26,178 bases of DNA, taken from positions 1-26,178 of IMG/VR virus record IMGVR_UViG_3300030061_002481; one strand, 5' to 3'. The notes below the pieces were generated by a model. That model was not told the DNA's origin. It was given only the letters and a program-made list of their open reading frames with translations, and ran no database searches. Position numbers and translations under genes: made by a program. This DNA comes from a virus. Positions within the stretch are counted from its first letter, which is position 1. The number at the start of each line of letters is the position of its first letter. Positions 6,433 through 15,000 of the stretch are shown piece by piece.

Positions 6433-8661
6433 ATGCCGTCAACAGTTTATCGTGGAGACCTGACTGAAATCACGTTCGGTCATGAGTCAGGAATCACAAT
6501 AGAGCACAATGCATTCGGCTCTGTAAACTTCATCGCCAAGTCCGGTGCAAGGGACAAAATCAAGGACACCAGTGTCATCAAGTTCACTGGTGGTGCAGCA
6601 GGAGCGCCGATAGCCAGCGCCAAGATTGCCTTCCCAAGAGGCATGCTGGTCGGCAGTCAACTCGTCTTCAGCGGTCTGGATGGCGACCCTTGGAATGTGA
6701 ATGACAACTACAGCGAATCCGGCAGGGTGTACACCATAGTCGCTCAATCCGACATCGAACTCACCATATCCCCCCATCTGCTGACAGACCACAGCAGTGG
6801 TGACATAACATCAGACTCAGGTGCTCTGCACATACTACCGTTCAAGACTCCCAGCATGGACACATCCATGACTCACGCAGGTCATGCCAATGATGCTGCT
6901 GAGAGGGTTCTCACTGACCAGTTCGTGGGGCTGGTAGGCACTGTGGCTCTACCTGAGACCGTCGTGGACCTGAAGAGATACCACGTGGTTGGTCTAGGTC
7001 GAGACGTAGCAGTACAGACTCCGGGCAGGTTCATCAACACAGGCGGCTCTTTCGAGTGCAACATACACAACGGTCGCTGGTTCTACTATGCACTAGGTCA
7101 TGAGGTCGCTAAGATGCCAATCATTACTTCTGGAGTCGCAGTTGATTCCGATGGAGCACAATCAGCAGGCTACACTGGTGCTATCGCACTAACAGGCGCT
7201 CCAACTGGTCTTGCTGCCGGTGATGCTGTATTCAACCAGTACGGCCAGTATGTCGGACACATAACCGCTGTTGGTGGAAGTGGTGCTAGTAGTACAATCA
7301 CGTGCGGTGCTGGTATTAACTTCGCCTTGGCTAATGATGAGACTCTATACTACAGCCCCGCTGCTCTATGCAATGCAGCGACTGTAGTCAAGACCAACAC
7401 CTCAATCTCACCCGGAGACTCTTACTTCGGATATCAAGGAACTGCTGCCAGTGAACTAGGTGGTAGTAGCGCACCGGGTGCAGGTGATTATGTGTGGATA
7501 CCAGAAGCAGGAACAACAGACGTACACACCCATAGGGAGACAGCAAGCGACGGCACTTGGCCAGTCCAAGGCGCTGACAGCATCATAAGCAAAGCACATC
7601 ATACCGAGATAAGAAGGATAGTTGCTATAGATAGTGGCAAGATATGGGTCGATGACCCCTTCAACTTCAACCATACATCAGGCTCTGACATCTACTTCTG
7701 TAGGTTCGAGGCTGATGGTACGAGAGGAAGCCCAAACCTACTCACCACAGCAGCCAGTTCAACTGCTGGTACTTTCGGTACATTACAGAACCCAGTTGAG
7801 AAACTCATCTACTCCAGAACCAACCTACCATCCTTCGCCATGGAGGTCAGCATCAGGAGGAACGACACAGGTCTTGGTGCAGGCACAGCGGCGACAGAGG
7901 TCGTGGATGGTAGTGCAGGTGACTCAAAGCAACTCACACGTGTATTCCGTGGATGCAAGGTGAAGGACTTCTCACTCAAGGCCGATACTGATGCTGCTTT
8001 AAAAATGACAGTGAACTTCGATGCTGCTCTATGCTACACCGACACTGGTAGATTGGAAGACTCGGAAGAAGGTGACAGGTATGACGCACACAGGCTCTTC
8101 GAGGACACGGCCAACACAGAGGTCAAGAGGAAGGAGTCCGGCATAGCCAAGAGGACTCAGAAGCCATTCATGTTCTACAACGGGACTATGAGGGTCAAAG
8201 GTACTACCCTTGGGCAAGTCGTCAGTTTCCAACTCAACGGCAGCACCGGAGTGCAGCAGTTCTACACCATCACAGGCGCTAACGTCGCTGACTCAAAGAC
8301 CGACCAAGTACCATTCGCAGGCACTAGAAACCCGACCATATCCGTAGCAGGCAAGACCGAGTACGACATGGAGATGGAGATAATAGTAGACGACCCTCTG
8401 TTCTACCACAACATGAGAAGGAGCATAGACAACTTCGATGACACCACCACAGACACCACTGACTCTGACATGATACGCCTATCATTCGTCAAACAAGGCG
8501 GTACTGGCACTAAAGAGACTATAGAGATTCTAATTGACGACTACTTCATTACAGAAGCACCATTGCCCATACCTGAGGACAAAGGACCGATAAGGAGCAT
8601 GCTGAAGATAATGCCTAAGTCAATCAAGGTCATAACGATTGACCCTGTGTTCCATTCCTGA
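6433..8661 (+). CDS. Major tail tube-like protein, unusually large, with inserted domains
   Basis: The product has 742 residues from ATG 6433, with GGTGAGAG just upstream (6419-6426). The C-terminal part looks like a siphovirus tail tube protein: FRGCKVKDFSLKADTDA followed by a strand (the usual Gly-Cys-lys-v..fsl pattern) and a closing segment GPIRSMLKIMPKSIKVITID, typical of tube subunits. The order terminator, tube, assembly chaperones, tape measure also supports it. Usual tube proteins have about 150-350 residues. The extra length is spread through the N-terminal and middle parts, including a module at about 246-310 (LAAGDAVFNQYGQYVGHI, ending ANDETLYYSP) that resembles two segments of the giant tail protein. 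A His/Asp-rich stretch near residue 345-385 follows it. Such inserts would decorate the tail surface. An alternative is a tail protein other than the tube, since I cannot check the fold. Confidence 0.6.
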   Translation: MPSTVYRGDLTEITFGHESGITIEHNAFGSVNFIAKSGARDKIKDTSVIKFTGGAAGAPIASAKIAFPRGMLVGSQLVFSGLDGDPWNVNDNYSESGRVYTIVAQSDIELTISPHLLTDHSSGDITSDSGALHILPFKTPSMDTSMTHAGHANDAAERVLTDQFVGLVGTVALPETVVDLKRYHVVGLGRDVAVQTPGRFINTGGSFECNIHNGRWFYYALGHEVAKMPIITSGVAVDSDGAQSAGYTGAIALTGAPTGLAAGDAVFNQYGQYVGHITAVGGSGASSTITCGAGINFALANDETLYYSPAALCNAATVVKTNTSISPGDSYFGYQGTAASELGGSSAPGAGDYVWIPEAGTTDVHTHRETASDGTWPVQGADSIISKAHHTEIRRIVAIDSGKIWVDDPFNFNHTSGSDIYFCRFEADGTRGSPNLLTTAASSTAGTFGTLQNPVEKLIYSRTNLPSFAMEVSIRRNDTGLGAGTAATEVVDGSAGDSKQLTRVFRGCKVKDFSLKADTDAALKMTVNFDAALCYTDTGRLEDSEEGDRYDAHRLFEDTANTEVKRKESGIAKRTQKPFMFYNGTMRVKGTTLGQVVSFQLNGSTGVQQFYTITGANVADSKTDQVPFAGTRNPTISVAGKTEYDMEMEIIVDDPLFYHNMRRSIDNFDDTTTDTTDSDMIRLSFVKQGGTGTKETIEILIDDYFITEAPLPIPEDKGPIRSMLKIMPKSIKVITIDPVFHS

Positions 8662-8671
8662 GGTTTTGAAG

Positions 8672-9355
8672 ATGATGCCAGCACTAAGAGAGAGAGCCAA
8701 GAGATTCAACAGAATCTCCAAAGAGGACTACCTCTCTTGGATGTCCAGTAGGACTGGTGTGGAAATCACATACGTACCGTCAAGGGAGAGAGCACACATA
8801 GACGCTGCTTTCGAGGCCGCTCTCGCCGCTGTGCCTGAAGTGGTAGAGGAGCAACCCGCTTGGGTGGATGCTGCTGAGGAAGTGCTAGCACAGTCAGAAC
8901 CTGAACCAGAACCTGAACTACCTTCAGATGTTGGGTTGGAGTCACAACCTGACGTGCCTGAGGAAGCACCTGACGAAGGTGAAACAGGAGAACAACCCGA
9001 TGTGCCTGAGGAAGCACTAACGGATTCACCCTTCGATGTAGACATAGATTACGATTCAATGACTGTCGCAGAACTACGTGACGTATGTAGAGACAGAGGA
9101 CTTACGATTCGAGGTACTAAGGCTGAAGTCGTGCTCCGACTAAGGAGAGACGACGAAGGTATTACCGAAGAAACACAACCAGATGATGAGACCGAAGCCC
9201 CCGAAGAGGAAATACCAACCTCACCCGGTGACACTGTGACCGAAGAAACGGCTGCTGAGGAATCGTCGGATGCCCCCGCTGAAGAAGCGGCTGTAACCGA
9301 GGAAGTGACAAACAATGACGAAAGTAGTGAACAAGAGGAAGATATTAACGAATAA
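8672..9355 (+). CDS. Acidic SAP-domain protein, function unknown
   Basis: The product has 227 residues. I place the start at ATG 8672, eight bases after TGAGG (8659-8663); a TTG at 8639 in the same frame lies inside the tube gene and before that site. Residues 1-55 are basic/helical (MMPALRERAKRFNRISKEDY). Residues about 56-125 are a Pro/Glu/Asp-rich linker with a repeated QPDVPEEA. Residues about 130-161 (MTVAELRDVCRDRGL, GTKAEVVLRL) are a textbook SAP domain, a helix-turn-helix-like fold that usually binds DNA. The remaining 65 residues are extremely acidic (Glu/Asp/Thr/Ala). The last 41 bases overlap the next gene. A SAP protein between tail tube and tail chaperone genes is unexpected; the acidic arms suggest a flexible or DNA-mimicking tail assembly protein, but I can only describe it. 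Confidence 0.8.
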   Translation: MMPALRERAKRFNRISKEDYLSWMSSRTGVEITYVPSRERAHIDAAFEAALAAVPEVVEEQPAWVDAAEEVLAQSEPEPEPELPSDVGLESQPDVPEEAPDEGETGEQPDVPEEALTDSPFDVDIDYDSMTVAELRDVCRDRGLTIRGTKAEVVLRLRRDDEGITEETQPDDETEAPEEEIPTSPGDTVTEETAAEESSDAPAEEAAVTEEVTNNDESSEQEEDINE

Positions 9356-9680
9356 AGAAGAACACAAACATGAGATACAAGTCGATAGGGACGACCCTGA
9401 GGCTATCATGGAAGTGTGGATAAGAGACATAACGTATCTAGATGTACAGAAAGCAGCACAAACGATGTTCGTGGTGAATGAATCTGGCGTTTCTCTTGAT
9501 TTAGAGGCATACTGGTCGTATGCTTTCACTAATTGGGTCGTAGGCACTAACCCGGAACTGACCATAGAAGAAATGAGACAACTCAATGCATATGCTGGTG
9601 AGCAACTGGCATCGCTTCTCCCGAAGCCTGATGAGATGGCGGAGGCTATGCAAGGGGGGTTTACCAAAGCGAGCAACTGA
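9315..9680 (+). CDS. Tail assembly chaperone, short form (lambda gpG equivalent)
   Basis: The product has 121 residues from ATG 9315, overlapping the end of the SAP gene by 41 bases in another frame. It has no family motif I can name. Its size, mostly helical second half (LTIEEMRQLNAYAGEQLASLL), position just after the tube and before the tape measure, and a frameshift site eight codons before its stop all match the G proteins that chaperone the tape measure protein during tail assembly. The zero-frame stop is TGA 9678-9680. Confidence 0.75.
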   Translation: MTKVVNKRKILTNKEEHKHEIQVDRDDPEAIMEVWIRDITYLDVQKAAQTMFVVNESGVSLDLEAYWSYAFTNWVVGTNPELTIEEMRQLNAYAGEQLASLLPKPDEMAEAMQGGFTKASN

Positions 9681-9958
9681 GGGTTGAGAGTTTTCTGAAG
9701 AGACAAGCAATAGAGTCATCAGAAGACATCGAACTCCAACTACAGTTGTTTGCATACAACATAGCAAAACACTACGGGATTTCACTGACAGAGGTATACA
9801 ACATGAGCGAAGAGATATTCAGACAGTCTCTAGTATGGGCCATGGTGTACGACGCAGAGGAAGAGAAACAGGCAGAGGAATCCAGAGTACGTTCTAATAC
9901 CGAAAGTAATGACATAGTAAAACTAGACTACTCCTTCTTGCAGGAGGATGATTTCTAA
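9315..9958 (+). CDS. Tail assembly chaperone, frameshifted long form (lambda gpGT equivalent)
   Basis: This is the predicted product of a -1 ribosomal frameshift: codons 1-115 from ATG 9315 through GGG 9657-9659, then base 9659 is read again and translation continues in the -1 frame to TAA 9956-9958, for about 214 residues. The -1 frame is open from 9635 (after TGA 9632-9634) to 9958 and contains a helical, acidic T-like domain (ESFLKRQAIESSEDIELQLQ, then SEEIFRQSLVWAMVYDAEEE). The T part has no convincing start of its own: the only early candidate, TTG 9746, lacks a ribosome binding site. Long forms recruit tube subunits to the chaperone-coated tape measure in lambda. The next gene starts in a TAATG overlap. 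The frameshift is predicted from sequence layout and precedent, not shown. Confidence 0.75.
9653..9663 (+). promoter_or_regulatory. Programmed -1 frameshift (slippery) site
   Basis: The site reads A-GGG-GGG-TTT-A, with zero-frame codons GGG 9654-9656, GGG 9657-9659, TTT 9660-9662. A tRNA on the second GGG re-pairs perfectly after slipping back one base. It is the only homopolymer run longer than three bases in the interval where a slip would work, between the -1 frame stop (9632-9634) and the zero-frame stop (9678-9680). Runs of six or seven G are among the slippery sequences used in tail chaperone genes. Confidence 0.7.
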
Positions 9959-10827
9959 TGGCTTTCGCACCAATCTTGGCTTCTCTAGCAGCCATCAACT
10001 CCTCAACCACTTTGATTCAAGGTGGTATATCTGCGGTGCAGTCTGGCATAGGTATGATAGGTACGCTTTTCAGTGCAGTATTCAACAAACTAGGACAACT
10101 GGCTGTGAAGATATTCACCAAGATTAAGGATTTCATAAAGGACAAGGTGATACCTGCTCTTGAGCCTTTCATAGGCATAGCGAAGAAGGTGTTCAATGGT
10201 GTGCTGAACATCGCAAAGAAGGTAATAGGTTTCATCGTTGATGGATTCAAGAAGATACCTGAGGTATTCGGCACGATAAAAGAGAAACTCACAAGCGCAA
10301 TAGCAGGTATACCTGAATTGTTCGGCACTCTCAAGGATAAGGTGATAGACAAACTGGTTGCTGTGAAGGACTTCATCTTCGACATCCCATCCAAGATAAG
10401 CGAAGCAATAGGGAAAACGTTCAGTAAAATAGGCAAGTTTGTCAGTGGATTAAAGAGCAAATTAGCAGGTGTTGGTAAGTTCATAGGCGACCAGTTCGCC
10501 AAGGTAGGCGACATAATGCTATGGCCTTTCAAACAGGTCTGGAATATAATCAAGAAAATCAAAGATGCAATCGCTGGTGCTGTTGGTGGTCTGATAGACA
10601 AAGCCAAAGGGCTATTCGGTGGTAAGAAGAAGAAAGAATCCTCTAGTACTCAAATAGGCACTGCTGTGTCTGGTGGGGTCAATCAGTACTTCACAATGAA
10701 CATCAACGTCTCAGGAGTGACAGACCGCTCTGACAAGAGACAACTAGCCAGAGAGTTAGGTGAATTGATGCAAGAGGAAACTGCCAGAGCATTAGGTGGT
10801 ACAACAACTAAGAGTAGGTATGCATAA
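9958..10827 (+). CDS. Tape measure protein, unusually short
   Basis: The product has 289 residues; its start overlaps the previous stop (TAATG, 9956-9960), with AGGAGG (9942-9947) upstream. Tape measure proteins span the tail lumen and set tail length. Evidence: it directly follows the G/GT pair; it is almost wholly helical with regular hydrophobic/Lys spacing (FTKIKDFIKDKVIPALEPF); it has hydrophobic N-terminal segments (AVQSGIGMIGTLFSAVF); and it ends with a beta strand and a helix (YFTMNINVSGV, then RQLARELGELMQEETARAL), a common end for this family. An 18-residue tandem repeat lies at about residues 100-135. Family members are usually 600-2000 residues or more. At about 0.15 nm per residue this one predicts a tail of about 43 nm. 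It has no lytic enzyme domain. The role is fairly sure from context. Confidence 0.75.
   Translation: MAFAPILASLAAINSSTTLIQGGISAVQSGIGMIGTLFSAVFNKLGQLAVKIFTKIKDFIKDKVIPALEPFIGIAKKVFNGVLNIAKKVIGFIVDGFKKIPEVFGTIKEKLTSAIAGIPELFGTLKDKVIDKLVAVKDFIFDIPSKISEAIGKTFSKIGKFVSGLKSKLAGVGKFIGDQFAKVGDIMLWPFKQVWNIIKKIKDAIAGAVGGLIDKAKGLFGGKKKKESSSTQIGTAVSGGVNQYFTMNINVSGVTDRSDKRQLARELGELMQEETARALGGTTTKSRYA
10255..10362 (+). repeat. 54-bp (18-residue) tandem repeat in the tape measure gene
   Basis: Two consecutive 18-residue units begin IPEVFGTIKEKL (base 10255) and IPELFGTLKDKV (base 10309). They are clearly similar in protein but diverged in DNA. Tandem repeats with regular aromatic residues are usual in tape measure proteins and are a way to change tail length. 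Confidence 0.6.
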
Positions 10828-12050
10828 TGGCGGCGGCAAATGGTGTTCCTATCAGGTTGGTTCATGACAATGGGCTGTTGACTGAGATAAACGCCACTAG
10901 CATGACCATGACAACACAGAGAAAGACAGGTGGTATGCCCACTCCTTTCACTGGTGGTATAAGGGTAGGACTTGACCTGAACATGAACAAGTCGATGATA
11001 CTAATCAACGCAGTGCTCACTGATGACAGGAATCTAGTGGGTTCTAGCATTGCTTCCAAATCAAGGATAGATTTCTCTTTCATAGTGCTAGGTGGTCAGA
11101 TACAGAGTTACCTAGACGGTGATGGGGCTACGAACTCCAACATAGCCAAGTTGTTCAACAACACCTATTTCACAGGCTCAGACGAGTTCAGTTTCTCCAC
11201 CATACAGTTGACCTCACATGACGGTACTACCTTCACCATCAAACTCCAGAAACTCTCATCGGGCACATTCACCAATACCACGAACACTGATTACATCATA
11301 GGAATCAACCCGACGGGTTCATTGACACACGCAGGATTAGCCACTGCTTTCGCAGACCTGATAAACAACACATCCAGTTTAGCGGCAAAGTTCACTGCAT
11401 CGAAATCAGACTCAATCACCACAGGTGAATCCAACACCATAGTCACCATAACACAAGACACAGTGGGTGAGGATGGAGACAACCTCACTCCCATATTCTC
11501 ACGGAAACCCAACGGATACAGACCCCCTTCGCATGAGAAGTTCGCAGGTGGACTCACCGTGTCTAAGAGGTCGGCGGGAGACAAGGCGATGGACCTCTAC
11601 GGTATCATGAACAATTCCAAGAAAGAAGGCATTGAGAAGTTCGCTCTAGGGTTAGGTATGGTAGTAGGAGGAACTGCGGCAGCCATGACTGGTGTAGGCG
11701 CTCCTGTTGGTGTCGGTGTGGCAGCAGCAGGTGTGGGAATCTTGGCTGACAGCAAAGCAGGAATAGGCAGCGGCAGCGGATACATCAAGGGCATACAGAT
11801 ACCATACAACTCGACAATACAAGCGGATGGCGATAACTTCGTCGCTCGTAACTTCATCATGCCCACAGGATTCGGCAAATCATTCAATGACAAGAGAAGC
11901 GATAACAACTCCAATCCAGCAGGTGCTACCTTCACAGGCAACACAACAGGAATAAAAGGCACAGTACAAAAAATCGACATCACATACAACGCAGGAGAGA
12001 ACGTCTACGACATTGTGATGAACTTCGTACCTGTGGACTTCTTGTTGTGA
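10827..12050 (+). CDS. Distal tail / baseplate-like protein with Gly/Ala-rich hydrophobic segment
   Basis: The product has 407 residues, starting in a TAATG overlap with the tape measure gene. Position right after the tape measure gene is that of the distal tail (Dit) protein or a tail tip hub component. Residues 1-85 are beta-rich; about 126-227 hold a module with LATAFADLINNTSSL and IVTITQDTVGEDGDN, a pattern common in phage structural proteins and also seen in the adaptor gene (3976-5631). Residues about 274-307 form a long Gly/Ala/Val stretch (LGLGMVVGGTAAAMTG, then VGVAAAGVGILA) that is hydrophobic enough to enter a membrane. The C-terminus is a beta region ending IVMNFVPVDFLL, similar in feel to Dit C-terminal ends (v.i.f.p.). 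No signal peptide. The Dit label is inferred from gene order; the membrane segment is visible. Confidence 0.5.
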   Translation: MAAANGVPIRLVHDNGLLTEINATSMTMTTQRKTGGMPTPFTGGIRVGLDLNMNKSMILINAVLTDDRNLVGSSIASKSRIDFSFIVLGGQIQSYLDGDGATNSNIAKLFNNTYFTGSDEFSFSTIQLTSHDGTTFTIKLQKLSSGTFTNTTNTDYIIGINPTGSLTHAGLATAFADLINNTSSLAAKFTASKSDSITTGESNTIVTITQDTVGEDGDNLTPIFSRKPNGYRPPSHEKFAGGLTVSKRSAGDKAMDLYGIMNNSKKEGIEKFALGLGMVVGGTAAAMTGVGAPVGVGVAAAGVGILADSKAGIGSGSGYIKGIQIPYNSTIQADGDNFVARNFIMPTGFGKSFNDKRSDNNSNPAGATFTGNTTGIKGTVQKIDITYNAGENVYDIVMNFVPVDFLL

Positions 12051-12054
12051 TATC

Positions 12055-15000
12055 ATGCCTATACTCGGACGCTCAAATCACGCTTTCTTGTTTGACGGCG
12101 TGTCAGACAGCATAGTAGTACCACAAGGCACTATGAGTCGTTTGGGAAAGCAGACATCAGATGGCACTAAGTCGAAGGTAAACATACTGGGTGAGAAGCA
12201 ACACATAGAGGGCGAGGGCACACTGTCCGGCATACTGAGTTCTCAGATATGCATAGAGGCTTGGGTCATACCAGACTGCGGTGGTGTGGTAGTAGAGAAG
12301 GAAGACCAGTTCAAGTTATCAATAGGCGAGGTAGATACGCCCGGTCCTGCGACATTCGAGGTGTTCCTCGACACAGATGCAGGACAAGAGCATCATTTCC
12401 TATCAACAGGAACGAAAGTCTCTGGGAGAGGATACGAAGGTGTAGTGTATCCTGCTTCAGATTTCGGCGGTATACACTCGTCTTACAACAAGTACAGCGG
12501 CTCATACGACGACCCAACCACACTCAACACAGACCAGCGACCACTGATGCACATAGTAGCAGCAGTGAGAACCAACTCCATAGAACTCTACATCAATGGC
12601 GAGTTGATGGTGTCCAAGGAGTTGGCGAACAGAACCCTACAGATAGCCAAGGGCAACGCACATGTGTATGTGGGAGGTAAGGGAGGACAATTCAGGGGAG
12701 TAATGGAGTCACTTCACATCTCTGGTTATTTTGACGAGGGTACGATAGAGAGGTCTGCGCCCATAGCCAACGAAAATACGTTGCTGCTTTATAGGTTTGA
12801 AGAGCCAATAGCGCCTGTAGAGGAGGTCTACACCTTCTCCTCGATATCAGACAACGGTACTACAATGGATGGACAGAGCGTTACCATATCCCAGATATCA
12901 CTCAGCACTACCGATGCAGTCAAACTAGCCAAGAAACTCACTGGCTTGGAGACGGTATCGGGCAACTACGTGTTCTCTAAGGACACCACAGGTACTCACA
13001 AGTTCTCAGGTGGGGACTACAAGGTCGTCAACTACCTACAGAACACAGGTACTCCGACCACATACGCTGTCTCTCACACACCATACAACCTGCTCATCAA
13101 TGCCGGTGCTACAGACAGGGATGTATTCAAGCCCAACAACAAGCCCCCAGAAAGAGTCAGGCTTCACAACATCAACACAACGACTGGGAACTGCCTCGTG
13201 TCCAGCGTGCATCTGGACTTCTCCAGTTCGGTCAACGGACTCCGCAAGGCTCTCCATAGCAGAACAGCGGGTGTTGACAACTACTTCGTGGTCGTCGGTG
13301 CTGACCTGTTGATAGACAGCGCCAGTGGTAGACCATACCAACCGCCTCACCATTCCACCCAGATGATAGACAGGACAGGGCAGATGGTTATTGACGAGAG
13401 TCCGTTCGCTCTGCATGGTTTCGTCTACTCGACCAACATGGCCACAGACACCTCAGACAATGCATATGCAGCCACTTGGCCTACTGGGGTAGACACATCC
13501 TTCCAAGTCGGTCACAGTGGAAGACATGCCCTCAACCACGTTGACGGTCATGACTTCCTGAAGTTGATGCCAAGAGCACAGGAGGAGATAATCGACCAAC
13601 AGATAGACGGTTCTGCCGACATCATAGATGTGATGTACGATGTCTCCAAGGGTGGTATCTCCGACCAGATTTCAATCAACAGCAGGGTTGATGTCTACAG
13701 AGACCAAGGCACAGTTCTGATTGACGAGATAGTCAATAAGACAGAGGCGCAAGTCGTGTTCGACAACGGTTTGGTAGAAGCGGAGAAAGAAGTGATTGCA
13801 ATTGGTGGTCCTAGTTTCGACTACCTACCCTTCATGCTGAAAGGGCCTGTTCCTCAAGACCTAGACAATCTGAACGCAGAGACACGCAGGCTTCATCTCA
13901 GGCCCAGTGAGAAGAGCAGGGTAGCAATTCTCAAAGTTCCCGCTCTAACTTCTTACAACCTCGCTCCCTTCGTCAAGGTCCACTACAATGCGATAGACCT
14001 GACTGGGGCTAGCATGAGTGGTGTCGTACAACCCCTGCTGATGGTGGAGAAGACAGTACCTGCTGGTTCTACCATAGTCACCGGCACTACTACTGTCTTC
14101 AGTCTAATCAAAACTGCAATAGAGACAAGCACAATAAGGTCAGAGTTGTTCGCTGCTGGTGGATACATCGACTTCACAGATGTTGATGTTCTCAAGGGGT
14201 CATTAAGGCAGAACCACTCTCTGATAGGTGATGTCAGTGAGGGATATGAGTCAGACGACGAATTGGATGAGAGTCTCACACCAATCAATCACAAACCGAT
14301 GACCCCCACCGGAATCACCGTAGATGGTAACCAAGCCTCTGGTGGTGGTACTACCATCACCACCAACGGCACTAGCAGCGAGAGCAGCAACATAGCAGAG
14401 GGAGATGCCATCTACAACTCCAACCTAGCATTCGTAGGCACAATAGCATCAGGAGGCATAGGGGCTAACCTCACCCTCACGGATAACCGTGCTGCTGCTG
14501 TTACCGATGGAGAGCAGTTGTACATAGGAATAGGCACTAATGCACATCCCAACAAAACCCCACAGATAATCACCGCTTCTCACACTCCCACTACCAAGCA
14601 CGACTCAGTGTTCCACAAGATGGTCATAGAACCCAGCAGGAGCAAGAATGACTCCTTGACAGACAAGGGTCTGTACTTCAGGAGAGAGCCTAGCGAGGTC
14701 ATACAATCACCATCCAACGGAGAGTTCGACAAAGCAGGAACTTCCTCTGGCACACATATATACGAGATGTTCGACATCATCGACAACCAATTCCAAGATG
14801 ACGGTAGCGTCAGGATGTTCATACAACCCTCGGATAGAAGGAGAGTCAACCAACTCTCAGGATTGAGGTCGCAGTCTACCGATTTCAAAGAACCTAACAA
14901 CATCACTATGATGTATCTCATGAGCAGAGCCAGAATCAGAGCGGTGCTAGACTCTGACCAAGGTGGCGAGAGTTTCACCACAGTACGCTGTGTGGGTCTC

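Noticed and set aside
7634-7963. 109-codon plus-strand frame within the tube-like gene
   Set aside because: It lies fully inside the 742-residue gene in another frame, has Ser/Gln/Thr/Arg-rich composition and no ribosome binding site.
8639-8671. TTG 8639 as start of the SAP-domain protein
   Set aside because: It lies inside the tube gene and upstream of the TGAGG site at 8659-8663; ATG 8672 has the right spacing.
9746-9958. Independent 70-residue gene starting at TTG 9746
   Set aside because: No ribosome binding site precedes it, and its frame is open upstream to the slippery run; it is better read as the T part of the frameshifted chaperone.
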